Below are positions 36,460 through 46,480 of a DNA stretch of 64,000 bases, in pieces. The translations under genes and the position numbers were made by a program. This DNA comes from Gnetum montanum. Lineage: Eukaryota; Streptophyta; Gnetopsida; Gnetales; Gnetaceae. Numbering within the stretch: the stretch's first letter is position 1; every line of letters starts with the position of its first letter. Where the stretch lies: the NCBI GenBank assembly GCA_015680685.1, contig MNCI01004933.1, positions 63,351-127,350 on the forward strand, read 5' to 3'. Under the pieces are notes generated by a model. It made no database searches, had not been told where the DNA came from, and saw nothing but the letters and a program-made list of their open reading frames with translations.

Positions 36460-37198
36460 TGATGAGACGCAGTTTACGTCGGCCGCGATATCGCGTACAC
36501 GATATCGCAGCTGACGCGATATCGCACCCCCCGCGATATCGTGTACACGATATCAGGTCCTTCCCTACGATATCGCGTACGGGATATCGTAGTCCGCCGC
36601 CATGTCTAAAAATAAGAGGCGGCTCTCCCTTGTTTAGGATCCCAATTTTAGAGTAGCGAAGCTCTGGCAGTTTGATCCCTTCAGAGTTAGAATTTTTCCC
36701 GTGTCTACCCCCAGTGTGGTGAATGTAATTGTATGGTGTCTTTATTCGAGTGTGCCGTACTTGGACACGCACATCACCGGCAATAAAGATCAAGATTACT
36801 TCATCATTGCAGCATTCACTTAGTATATTTATTGTTATTTATTTCTTTCATAGCGCGGTGTGAGTACGACTTAGCTACGAGCATCTACGGGTGTGTACGG
36901 CTAGTTAAGGAATCGGTTACTGATCGTAACTAGTTTCTCATCCTTAAACTTCTAGAAGTGGAACGAGTACGACTTGATTACGAGCATTTAAGTGTGACTG
37001 CTTGGTAGCCCAGTGGTGTAACTAGGGGGATCTACGCTTGGTAACCCAGTGTCGTATTTGGGGTCTACGCTTGGTAATCCCAGTGGCGTACCTAGGCCTA
37101 TGCTTGGTAGTCCCAGTGGCAGTCGTGCACGAAGTCCAAGATGTGTACGGTTGATCAAGGAATCAGTTGCTCATCGCACTTAGGCTAGATTAGATTTC
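36460..37198 (+). repeat. Element 3 5' LTR (right end in gap)
   Basis: Matches 44,177-45,182 closely up to the gap at 37,199; from the 3' LTR the full length should be about 1.0 kb. Three palindromic boxes lie in the first 130 bases. The TATA box seen in the 3' LTR (TATAAATA) is here TAAAAATA (36,607-36,614). Confidence 0.85.
36485..36590 (+). promoter_or_regulatory. GATATCGCGTACGCGATATC palindrome cluster, element 3 5' LTR
   Basis: Three long inverted boxes: 36,485-36,508 (one mismatch pair), 36,535-36,554 (perfect: GATATCGTGTACACGATATC) and 36,567-36,590 (one mismatch pair), with an extra GCGATATCGC half-box between the first two. They lie immediately upstream of the TATA position, as expected for a U3 enhancer or a dimeric factor site. 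CpG-rich in a CpG-poor region. Confidence 0.7.
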
Positions 37199-38022
37199 NN
37201 NNNNNNNNNNNNNNNNNNNNNNNNNNNNNNNNNNNNNNNNNNNNNNNNNNNNNNNNNNNNNNNNNNNNNNNNNNNNNNNNNNNNNNNNNNNNNNNNNNNN
37301 NNNNNNNNNNNNNNNNNNNNNNNNNNNNNNNNNNNNNNNNNNNNNNNNNNNNNNNNNNNNNNNNNNNNNNNNNNNNNNNNNNNNNNNNNNNNNNNNNNNN
37401 NNNNNNNNNNNNNNNNNNNNNNNNNNNNNNNNNNNNNNNNNNNNNNNNNNNNNNNNNNNNNNNNNNNNNNNNNNNNNNNNNNNNNNNNNNNNNNNNNNNN
37501 NNNNNNNNNNNNNNNNNNNNNNNNNNNNNNNNNNNNNNNNNNNNNNNNNNNNNNNNNNNNNNNNNNNNNNNNNNNNNNNNNNNNNNNNNNNNNNNNNNNN
37601 NNNNNNNNNNNNNNNNNNNNNNNNNNNNNNNNNNNNNNNNNNNNNNNNNNNNNNNNNNNNNNNNNNNNNNNNNNNNNNNNNNNNNNNNNNNNNNNNNNNN
37701 NNNNNNNNNNNNNNNNNNNNNNNNNNNNNNNNNNNNNNNNNNNNNNNNNNNNNNNNNNNNNNNNNNNNNNNNNNNNNNNNNNNNNNNNNNNNNNNNNNNN
37801 NNNNNNNNNNNNNNNNNNNNNNNNNNNNNNNNNNNNNNNNNNNNNNNNNNNNNNNNNNNNNNNNNNNNNNNNNNNNNNNNNNNNNNNNNNNNNNNNNNNN
37901 NNNNNNNNNNNNNNNNNNNNNNNNNNNNNNNNNNNNNNNNNNNNNNNNNNNNNNNNNNNNNNNNNNNNNNNNNNNNNNNNNNNNNNNNNNNNNNNNNNNN
38001 NNNNNNNNNNNNNNNNNNNNNN
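37199..38022. other. Assembly gap (824 N)
   Basis: Covers the end of the element 3 5' LTR, its primer site and the start of gag. The reading frame across it on the minus strand is an artefact. Confidence 0.99.
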
Positions 38023-39075
38023 ACGTATACCCGAGGTCAACTATACAACCTACAAACCCATCAAATCCAAGAGCTTATTAAGCGGGTAGCGAAAGAAGAA
38101 GGAGAAATAGCTACATGGGAGAGTGTTGAAAAACATCAATGGGACCAAAATATTAACTCAATAAAGGTCCATGATCATAACAAGGAGAGATCAACAAATC
38201 TCAAGGTGGAAACATCACCTTTGCCAATACAACAATTGTTAGAAGAAGTCGAGGCAAAGATCAATAAGATGTTGGAATGGATGAATCAAAAGTGTGGAGA
38301 ATATGTCAACATCATTGGAGATAGAGTTTTGAAAACCCAAGAAGTAGGGCAAAATCATAGACATTCGGAGAAAAAGAACGAAGGAAATAGGTGCTCAACT
38401 TCCAATCATATGTATGAATGCAACATATGCTTGTACGATCACCCCAAAGGCCAATGCCCAATATTGTTACATCTACATGAGCATTGGGGAAACACGTTAC
38501 ATCCAGAGTTCATACAGAGATACTATGTTAGACCACAATGGCAACAATCCCAATCGTGGGGTAATCCACCCTTAGACTGGAGGCACCCTTCACATTTTCC
38601 GAATCCAAACACTTATCATGTTCAACACCCTATTTCTTTAACTGGGCCGCCACACTTTATCTCACCACAATACCGTTCTCCACAATACTATCAACCCATA
38701 CCTCCAACACAACCACCACCTTGTGCACCTTTCATTCCTCCTAACTTTCAACATTCTTATCCTTTCCCTCCTTCCACAATGCCACCAACTGTTCCTAAGG
38801 TATTTGTACCACCACAACCCACGAAAAATACTTGTGCTGCTGCTACTAACAACAGTGAAGAGCCTCCTCAACATCAAAGACGTCCTTTCTTTAAACACGG
38901 CCGTAGGAAAGGACCACATAATTCTAAGGCCACTGCATCATCCAACCCAACACAAGTCCAACAATGTGGTGCATCCTTACCTTTGAACCCAACGCCTCAT
39001 GTAACTTCATCAAGGCCACCAACTTACACTCCAACAACCATAAGGCCCAATGAACACAACCATGGGAGGCATTAG
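38023..39075 (+). CDS. Element 3 gag (5' end in gap)
   Basis: The frame is open from the gap edge to 39,075, so the ATG at 38,206 is internal and the real start is in the gap. The visible part has a charged region with KRVAKEEGEI near 38,100, then a zinc knuckle CNICLYDHPKGQC at 38,419-38,457. This has spacing C-x2-C-x3-H-x4-C, one residue shorter before the His than the usual C-x2-C-x4-H-x4-C. A long Pro/Gln/His-rich region (PPTQPPPCAP and similar) fills about 38,540-39,060. The same knuckle occurs in element 4 (CDICQYDHSKGCC). I infer a nucleocapsid-type role. Beyond 39,075 a frame with HCVYYKVCEIQGG near 39,160-39,300 may be a frameshifted continuation. Confidence 0.65.
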   Translation, partial: TYTRGQLYNLQTHQIQELIKRVAKEEGEIATWESVEKHQWDQNINSIKVHDHNKERSTNLKVETSPLPIQQLLEEVEAKINKMLEWMNQKCGEYVNIIGDRVLKTQEVGQNHRHSEKKNEGNRCSTSNHMYECNICLYDHPKGQCPILLHLHEHWGNTLHPEFIQRYYVRPQWQQSQSWGNPPLDWRHPSHFPNPNTYHVQHPISLTGPPHFISPQYRSPQYYQPIPPTQPPPCAPFIPPNFQHSYPFPPSTMPPTVPKVFVPPQPTKNTCAAATNNSEEPPQHQRRPFFKHGRRKGPHNSKATASSNPTQVQQCGASLPLNPTPHVTSSRPPTYTPTTIRPNEHNHGRH

Positions 39076-39309
39076 CTCGATCCTTGCATACCATCTAACG
39101 GTCCTAAACATCATAGTGGGTCAACTCGTTATCCGGGAACTACATCGTATGAAGTGCCCCACTGTGTTTATTACAAAGTGTGTGAAATCCAAGGTGGTAA
39201 TCTTGGACCAGCTTCAATCTTCCCAATATGCAAGGATCCTCATTTTCCATTTATTAATCCTAGCCATACTCAACCGTTTAGTTATGGGGGATACCCCCCA
39301 TTTCAATAA

Positions 39310-40690
39310 CAAGCAGGATTAATAAATATTTTTTTTATATTTTTCATTTTCTTTAATTTTTCATCTTTTTGTTTTCCAATTTTTCATTTTTTTTAACCTT
39401 TTGTTTTATCTTTTTGTGTGTTTGTATTTTTCTGTTTGTGTAAGTAATCTCATCTACGAATAAAACACTCATGTGGATCATTGGTTGAGATGTGTTTTAT
39501 GTTATTAAGTCATGAGGGATCAATTATTTTGAAATAGTGAGCCCACTACATCCACTCATCCACTCTATAAATAAAGAGGTTCTGTTTGAGGGTACTGTGA
39601 TATTCTTGAAATTTCTAAAACTTAAAATTACTTTTGTGTTATTGTACCCAGAATGAAGAAGGATGGACCAAGAGGGAATGATTAGGGTGTGACATCAAGG
39701 GGACTTTTGGATTCTCTTTGGTGACATCTGTGGGTGTGATCATGCAACTTGGTTGTACTAAGATCCTTGTAGATCTAAAGAAAAATGGGAGTAAGAGTAA
39801 TCAAAAGGGCACTCAACAATCAAAAGCTATTCTAGGGGGTCCCACTGGAAAGACATGCACCCATTCCTAAAGGTTGGCGATTTTGCTAGATTCAGTAAAG
39901 TGAAGAGAAAAAAAAAAGAGAAAAGAAAAAGAAGTGCCATAAAACAAAAATCACTCCTCCCTTGCATAAAATGCCAAGTGATCGTACGCCTTGTTGTTAT
40001 GGTACTCTCATAGTTGTTCATCATGGGATGAAACAATGCGATGTCACTATTTAGATGGATGGACTTGGTCCTAATCTTGGAACAATGGGTTGATGACACG
40101 TTAATCATGCTTTGCACGCAGGATTCATTGTGCTCGAGGTTAGTTACCTCATGTCCCGATTTCTATGATCCCTTTCTACACTTTGTCTCATCTCACTATT
40201 CGTGTAATTGTAGCTCATGTTCCGTGTAGCATAGAATTCTCATCTCATTTCGGTGATATTTACATGTGTGTGTTTTGTGGAGTTAGTGCAGATTACATTT
40301 AACCCTTCTAGTGCCCACGGACACTTTAAGTGTGATTACACAAGGGCATAATAGGTTGAAACCTGCTTTGGGGAGGACCCACTTGTGTAATTTTGTTGTA
40401 ATCTTCATTAATTCTCTAGCTAGAACACACAATTTCTTACCCTCAGCTTACTTTTTCATAATTTTCTTTCCCATTTATTAACCCTCAAAACTTTAACATT
40501 CCACTGTACCATTACATTCCATTTTCTTCATAACCACCAAAGTTTTAATCGTTAAATTCACACCAATATCATTCAAAGTGCCTCTCGAATTCATGTAATT
40601 ACCCTTGAATACCTTAATGCTTTTTAATGTCCTAGTTTTACACATTGATTTCAAGAAAAATCATTAAAAATTCGGTTTTTTTCAGTTGTC
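39310..40690. other. Element 3 non-coding middle
   Basis: T-rich just after gag, then no gene. GCTTTGGGGAGGACCCACT near 40,367 also occurs in element 4 near 57,390 (CTACTTTGGGGAGGACCCACT), showing that this segment is shared by both elements and may be a functional non-coding part. Confidence 0.5.
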
Positions 40691-40708
40691 TCACTATAGC
40701 TAGGCTGA

Positions 40709-40790
40709 GATATCGCGTACACGATATCGCGTCCCCCCTTTCCTATAAATAGGAACCCCCGCCGCACCACTTAGCTTCATTTGGCATTTA
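40709..40790 (+). promoter_or_regulatory. Internal promoter-like module of element 3
   Basis: GATATCGCGTACACGATATC at 40,709-40,728 (one mismatched pair from perfect palindromy) is followed 15 bases later by TATAAATA at 40,744-40,751 and then a GC-richer stretch suited to a transcript start. The same box-spacing-TATA arrangement is in the LTRs (44,274-44,291 and TATA at 44,311). It lies ~470 bases upstream of the second frame, and the ATG of that frame directly follows GATTGCAG, a good splice acceptor. I infer a second promoter giving a spliced mRNA for the second frame. Confidence 0.6.
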
Positions 40791-41218
40791 CGCAGGGGGA
40801 AGTTTTTGAATTTTTTCTATGCGACTTGTGCTTGAGTGACCCTTGCTTTTTCATCCATATCTCGCGCGCTGGTACTCCAATTTGAATTCCGTTTGAACCT
40901 ACTTGAACCCGGAGTGTTCAGTTTAGTCGTGGGGGAGAGACATTTGCCAAAAAGTGCCTAACATTTTTTGAAATTTGTCATCGCCCTAAGGACATCAATT
41001 AGGGTAATTAATACTAACACTTAGAAAATTGTGCCAAACATCATATAACCTTAAGTATACCGGGAGATTAAAATGACAGTCCGCCTAAGTCATAGGACCC
41101 ATTATCATACTTTTTGGGCACGATCACACAATAACATAAGATCTTTAATTAAGGCAAGTAGTAAGGTATAACTTGATTTCTTAAACAACCTTACTAACGT
41201 TGGCCCGTGTGATTGCAG

Positions 41219-44005
41219 ATGGCCCCGAAACGTTCACAGCAGAAGAGTCCGACCCAAGGTGGAGGAAAAAAACCTAGGAGAGGTTGAAGACAAGTCCCTG
41301 CCAGACAACATAATGAATAGGAGGTGCATTCATTCAGCATCCATCAAGAAAAACCTCCTACAAGATGATCCGGGTAGGTAGAAGGAGGAGCTGCTGTGCC
41401 TGAACTGGGACAACAACTCACGTTGCCCCCGGAATGTGTTCAGGCCATCCACATGAAGTCCATAATTGGTTCGGTAATTGTGGAACTCAACTTCGAGTCT
41501 TTCGCAGAGTTCGCTCCTGAGGCTATTAGGGATTACCTCAAAGGGTCTCCCTTATGGCCTGTCCTCTCTGAACAAGGTGCCTGGTACTTAGGAGAAACGT
41601 ACCTATTTTGGCACAATAAAGAGCAAGGCACCACGGTAAACATCGGTGGTGTGACAGTGGATTTTTCTGCACAGGCGATTTCAGATGTGTTAAACCTTAT
41701 GAACTCAGGCCTCCATGTTGCTCAGTTAACCACCCGATCCGACCCTGATGTGCGAAAGTATTGGCTAGAGAAGGCTTATGGCAGAGATAAGGCTTTTGGT
41801 GAGCTGACCACGGAAGAGCGAGTCTATTTTAAAATCGGGACTTATCACCTCTTCGCCACAAAAGGTTTAAAAAGAATATCAACGTATGCGGCAAGAGGAT
41901 GTGCAGCGTTGATGGGAAAGGTTAACGCTAACCTTCCTCATCTATACTTGATGAAGATCCTAAGGCGATTTGAAGAATGGAAGACAGGGAAAATGGCACT
42001 CCCTTTTCCCTTCCTTATCAGAAAACTGTGCCATCGGACGGGTATTCGGGGGTACACAAATGACGTCCTCCAAAAGGCCCAAAATGCTTCTTACGCTGAA
42101 TTGTTAAAGGCACCAACTCCAAGAAAGAGCACTGGCGAAGAGTTGGGACCTGATGAAGAAGATGAAGAAAAAATGACTGGATCCCCTGCAACTCAACTTG
42201 CAGGACCCAGTCAACCTCCAGCCACAGGTCGTAGCCAACAACAAGAAGAAGGAACCGGTACAGGCCAGGATCAGCCGTCGCCGCAAGACTATAGATCGTC
42301 AATGAGACATTTGAGGGCCATTGCTGAGATGGTCAGTTGGGGAAGTCGTGATGACACCAGTCTCTTCCGTGTCATCGATGATGCCAGTCAGCCTATGATT
42401 TTAGTAGATCGCACAAGAGGTGAGTTGTCAATGCAAACAGGAGGAGGGGAAAGTAGATGGTCACAACAGATCTCTGGACACGCGACATCTTTTCAAGTGC
42501 AATTAGAGACTGGTGAAGGGGCCACGGTGGTGGTCATGCAACACTAGGATTCCGTGGGAGTAGCTGAAGTGGTGACTGACCACATCAAAGAATCTTTTAA
42601 TGTGCATGTTGTGCCACCAGCGGATCTTTCAGGAGCACAGGATGCTCAAACTATCACCAGAACCTCAATGACTCCTGCAGAACATAAGGATGCATTGGAT
42701 AGATTGCTTCAAACAGGGCAAGTTTTAACGTCTCTGTTTGACATCCCCTAGGATGTAATGGAAATTCAATCAGACCTCATTTCGACAAAGGGGAAGCTAG
42801 TCATATCCGAAGTAAGGGCTGAGCATGCTGAAGCTGAAGTGCAGAAATTACAAGAGCAGCTCATTGCCTTACAAGCAGCACAGCGGGATCCCTTGCGATT
42901 GGTTCCCGCAGACAAGTTAGACAACTTTAGAACGGAGAAACTCACAAAATTAATTGCAGAAAATAAGAAGGTGGCAGAAGAAAAGGAGATGGCCACTTGG
43001 GATGCCTCCGCAGCAAAGGCGCAAACTCATGCGTATCTTAAGGCACTCAAGGCCTTGCAAGAAGAAAATAAGCAGTTGGTTCCTGATAACGTTCGGTTGA
43101 CTTCTGTGGAGAAGCAAAAGAATGTTCTCGATGAGCACTTCCATCGGCTGCAAGAATAATTTATTCGAGTCAACCAAGATGTAAGTCATTTAGCCAGAGA
43201 AAACCGAACCCTCTCAGTGGAGGAGGTACACGCTATTCGACAGAAATCAGACATCGAGATTAGTGCATGGCAGAGTGAGGCTAAACGACAGGAGAAGTTG
43301 AAGGAGCACTTTCGTGATCAGGTGGGAATGTACAAACAGATCCTGGAGAAGGAGATCCATATGGAAAAAGCCAAAATCAACAACATCAGTGCCTAGCACA
43401 CTAATTGGGGGGCCATAGTAGACACTTATGCCTACGCCCACCAAGCGGAAATTAAGAACTGGGACCTGCAGATCCAAGACTTAACTGAATACATGGAGTT
43501 GGCAAATCTTCAATATGCCAACCTAGCCATGTTAACAGCAGGATGCCTGAGGTCAGAGCTCGAGCAGCAGGTAGCTTCCACCCATATTAAATATGAAGCC
43601 GAATTTGCAGAATGAAAGAAGTTGGCTGAAAAACTAGATGTTGCAAATTCTGAACTTGGGGTGGTAAAAGAAAGCTACCAAGGACAGAAAGATGTGGCAA
43701 CCAACTTGGCTCACCAGCTAACAGAACTTCATGAATACAAAGACAGAGCTAGAGCCTACGAAGAGGAACGACGGGTGTTCGCGGCATGGTACGTCAAAGC
43801 TAATCAGATGTTTCCGCAACTACCCTGTCCGTGGGAAGTGTCGACTCCATCAAACATCAGAGCATCAGCATGGACGGCACAAGACCCTCAGACCGAAGAG
43901 GAGAAGCTCCAGGCTATTCTTCAGCGTCCTCAACCTTCAAAGCTTGGAGCACATGACAAAGGGAAAGTACCCATGGAGGAGCCACCACCACCAGGAACTA
44001 CATGA
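41219..44005 (+). pseudogene. Element 3 second frame: globular domain plus coiled coil
   Basis: A single frame of 929 codons, ATG GCC CCG AAA at 41,219 directly after a TTGCAG acceptor-like site, ending TGA at 44,003-44,005. It has no frameshift but nine internal stops (41,285, 41,318, two near 41,370-41,380, 42,545, 42,749, 43,157, 43,394, 43,613), leaving a 383-codon open part at 41,396-42,547. Residues ~60-300 look globular (ELNFESFAEFAPEAI, NIGGVTVDFSAQAI, later LPFPFLIRKLC). I think this resembles the plant transposon-protein / Athila ORF1-like domain (V-x-F-S-x-x-A-I and F-P-x-L-I-x-x-L-C landmarks), but without a search this is tentative. A Gln/Glu/Pro-rich linker follows, then ~280 residues of heptad-rich coiled coil (42,758-43,740) and a Pro-rich end (EEPPPPGTT). 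GC content is higher than in the surroundings. It sits where Athila-type elements carry an env-like frame. Confidence 0.65.
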
Positions 44006-44167
44006 GTTCCCCATTTTTGTAGTTGTAGCATTTTTTCTCTGTGTTGTGTCTCCCCACACTGCAGCATTAGTCCATTTCTTTTTCCAGTTAATAATCCCAT
44101 ACCTATCCACTGTGTAATCACTGAAGCTTGTTCTCCTTGTAACTCGAGGACAAGTTTTTATTCAATC

Positions 44168-44176
44168 GTGGGGGTA
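44168..44176 (+). promoter_or_regulatory. Polypurine tract of element 3
   Basis: GTGGGGGTA immediately before the 3' LTR start TGATGAG. The preceding phrase AACTCGAGGACAAGTTTT is also found before the 3' LTR of element 4. Confidence 0.6.
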
Positions 44177-45182
44177 TGATGAGACGCGGTTTGTGTCGGC
44201 CGTGATATCGCGTACGCGATATTGCAGCCGACGCGATATCGCACCCCCCTGCGATATTGCGTGCTTCCCTACAATATCGCGTACGCGATATCGTAGTCCG
44301 CCACCATGTCTATAAATAAGAGGCGGCTCTCCCTTGTTTAGGATCCCAATTTTAGAGTGGCGAAGCTCTGGCAGTTTGATCACTCCAGAGTTAGAATTTT
44401 TCCCGTGTCTGCCAGTAGTGTGGTGAATGTAATTGTACGGTGTCTTTATTCGAGTGTGCCGTACTTGGACACGCACATGACCGGCAATAAAGATCGAGGT
44501 TACTTCATCATTGCAGCATTCACTTAGTTAATTTATTGTTATTTATTTCATGCTATTTATTGCTTTCATAGCGCGGTGTGAGTACGACTTAGCTACGAGC
44601 ATCTATGGGTGTGTATGACTAGTTAAGGAATCGGTTACTCATCGCGACTAGTTTCTCACCCTTAAACTCCTAGAAGCGGAACGAGTACGACTTGATTACG
44701 AGCATTTAAGTGTGACTGCTTGGTAGCCCAGTGGTGTAACTAGTGGGATCTACGCTTGGTAACCCAGTGGCGTATTTGGGGTCTGCGCTTGGTAATCCCA
44801 GTGGCGTACCTAGGCCTATGCTTGGTAGTCCCAGTGGCAGTGGTGCACGAAGTCCAAGATGTGTACGGTTGATCAAGGAATCGGTTGCTCATCGCACTTA
44901 GGCTAGATTAGATTTCTTACCCTTTCCCTCATAGCTTAGCTTAGTTAATATTATTTTCCACTGCCATCAGGAGTAGCATTAGAATTAGAACACATCATAC
45001 ACCTCATCTAGACTAAACCATACGTGACATATGCAAAACTAGTCTAGGTGGGAAGACAGCGAACTACAACCTAAGGCTAACTATCTAGATGCCACAACTA
45101 GTCCATATGCGGAGTTCCACCGGATTGCGTGTGCGACGCTCGTTTCGTATGGTTGAGTGTAGGGGTACCTCGCCACTCATCA
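44177..45182 (+). repeat. Element 3 3' LTR
   Basis: 1,006 bp, from TGATGAGACGCGG to CCACTCATCA. Palindromic boxes at 44,204-44,223 (one mismatch pair) and 44,274-44,291 (perfect, ATATCGCGTACGCGATAT), TATAAATA at 44,311-44,318. Further in, the phrase 'CTTGGTA..CCCAGTGGCGTA' recurs four times at ~30-base spacing (44,719-44,840). Confidence 0.85.
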
Positions 45183-45980
45183 AATTTCAAAAAAATTATA
45201 TCCCATTTTTTAGTGTGTTTTCTAATGGATATGAGTTATTTTAGCATTTTTGGCTATTTTTTATGGCTATGTCAAATTAGGTTTTATGGATTTTAAGCTT
45301 TTTTGTGATTTTTTCATGAAAAAAGCAAGCAGTGTTGTGTATTTTTTTTCATAAGAAAATGGATACATATTTTCAAACTTTTATGTTATGAGTTTATAGC
45401 CCTACATTTAAGCTTTCCAATGGATGTTGTCTTGTTTAATTTAGCTTGAAAATGATTAAGTTACAACTATTTTCCTAAGGTTATGCATTTAGGTTTTTTT
45501 ATGCAATTTATAGATTTTCATGTAAATTCATGAATTTATTCTACTAAAATAGAAATGGTTTTGGCTATTTTTGTTTATGGATGGGTGGGCCTTGGCATCA
45601 TCTTTCCAATGGAGGTGGAATCACTCCAATTGGACTTGAAACAATTTTGTAATGAATTTTTTATTTCAGCTGAGAGGCCAATATGTCTCACATGATGGAG
45701 AGAGGGGGAGTGCATTTTGTCATCCTCCATGTCACGTACCATGTGTAGGGAAGCCAAAGAGTCACTACAAGGGAGCCAAATTTGAAAAGTCAAGGAGCCA
45801 AAAAGTCACTACAGGGAGTTGAATTTGAAAAGTCAAATTTTTTTACGCAAGGGCATTGCTTCATGTTTGTCCTATTTTTGCAAAGGTTGCCACTACTACT
45901 GCTATTATTGCTGCAATGACAATGATGCTGAAGTCATAGCAAAGTTGCATCAATTACATCTCAACCTGCATAGATGTCGG
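45183..45980. other. Non-coding flank right of element 3
   Basis: AT-rich with no gene. It contains one copy of a ~95-bp phrase beginning TGAGAGGCCAATATGTCT at 45,671 that is repeated at 46,641 (TGAGAGGCCAACATGTCT), both including GTCATCCTCCATGTCAC. The two direct copies are 970 bases apart; they may be ends of a small unidentified element. Confidence 0.45.
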
Positions 45981-46480
45981 AGTCTAAAAGGGACTTCTCA
46001 AGTGATGCACCCCCAGTGATATTTCCACAACTACCACATCCATTTCCACAACCAAGCAAATTCTATGCCCCTAAACCAAGCAGCTGTGGCTTACAAAAGT
46101 TTAAGGTATGTTACGAAATTACATGTATACAGTAGTGAAAAATCACTTTTAGTCTCAAATGATCATGTAATTTTGTGATAGTTTCAGATCTCAACCTAAG
46201 GCTCAATCCATAGCAGCATAATTGATGATATTTGATTTCGACTCCATGGACGTCTATGAGAATATTCCTATAGATAAGGTAAGAGATTGGATGTTGGTGT
46301 TTTTGCTTTGATTTTGTGACATTGGCTATGTTTCTTTTCCTTAAATGTTGCAAATATTTCCTCAGGCAAGGGCTATAATGCTAATGATGGTTGTGATAGC
46401 TGATGAAAATCAAAGGCTAAATGGGTTTTCGTTGCCCAGCGTGTACCAAAATGGTGCTACATGCATGTAGCAGAAAGAGC
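45981..46480 (+). pseudogene. Possible host-gene remnant with splice-like sites
   Basis: Peptide-like stretches are separated by intron-like sequence: a proline-rich piece (PPVIFPQLPHPFPQPSKFYA) ending AAG|GTATGT near 46,106; FDFDSMDVYENIPIDK near 46,230-46,278 ending AAG|GTAAGA; and, after TTTCCTCAG at 46,365, a stretch ARAIMLMMVVIADENQRLNG. Stops and a frame change lie inside. I do not recognise the protein. It may be a decayed exon series or coincidence. Confidence 0.3.

Larger units (their letters stand above)
36460..45182 (+). mobile_element. Element 3: palindrome-LTR element with gag and a coiled-coil ORF
   Basis: Bounded by LTRs starting TGATGAGACGC and, on the right, ending CCACTCATCA (terminal TGATGAG/CTCATCA inverted repeat). 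Flanking 5-mers AATTC (left) and AATTT (right) differ by one base and are probably the target duplication. Inside: a gag with zinc knuckle (38,023-39,075), a non-coding ~1.6 kb, an internal promoter module (40,709-40,751), and a long second frame (41,219-44,005). No protease, RT or integrase was found, so it would depend on another element for copying. The 5' LTR end, primer site and gag start lie in the gap. Confidence 0.8.

Noticed and set aside
36452-36793. 113-codon minus-strand frame in the element 3 LTR, matched at 44,162-44,476
   Set aside because: Conserved between LTRs because the DNA is duplicated. It reads across the promoter boxes antisense and has no domain.
37180-38040. 286-codon minus-strand frame
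   Set aside because: Produced by the N run.
38662-38986. Frames on both strands inside the element 3 gag
   Set aside because: Shadows of the Pro/Gln-rich gag region.
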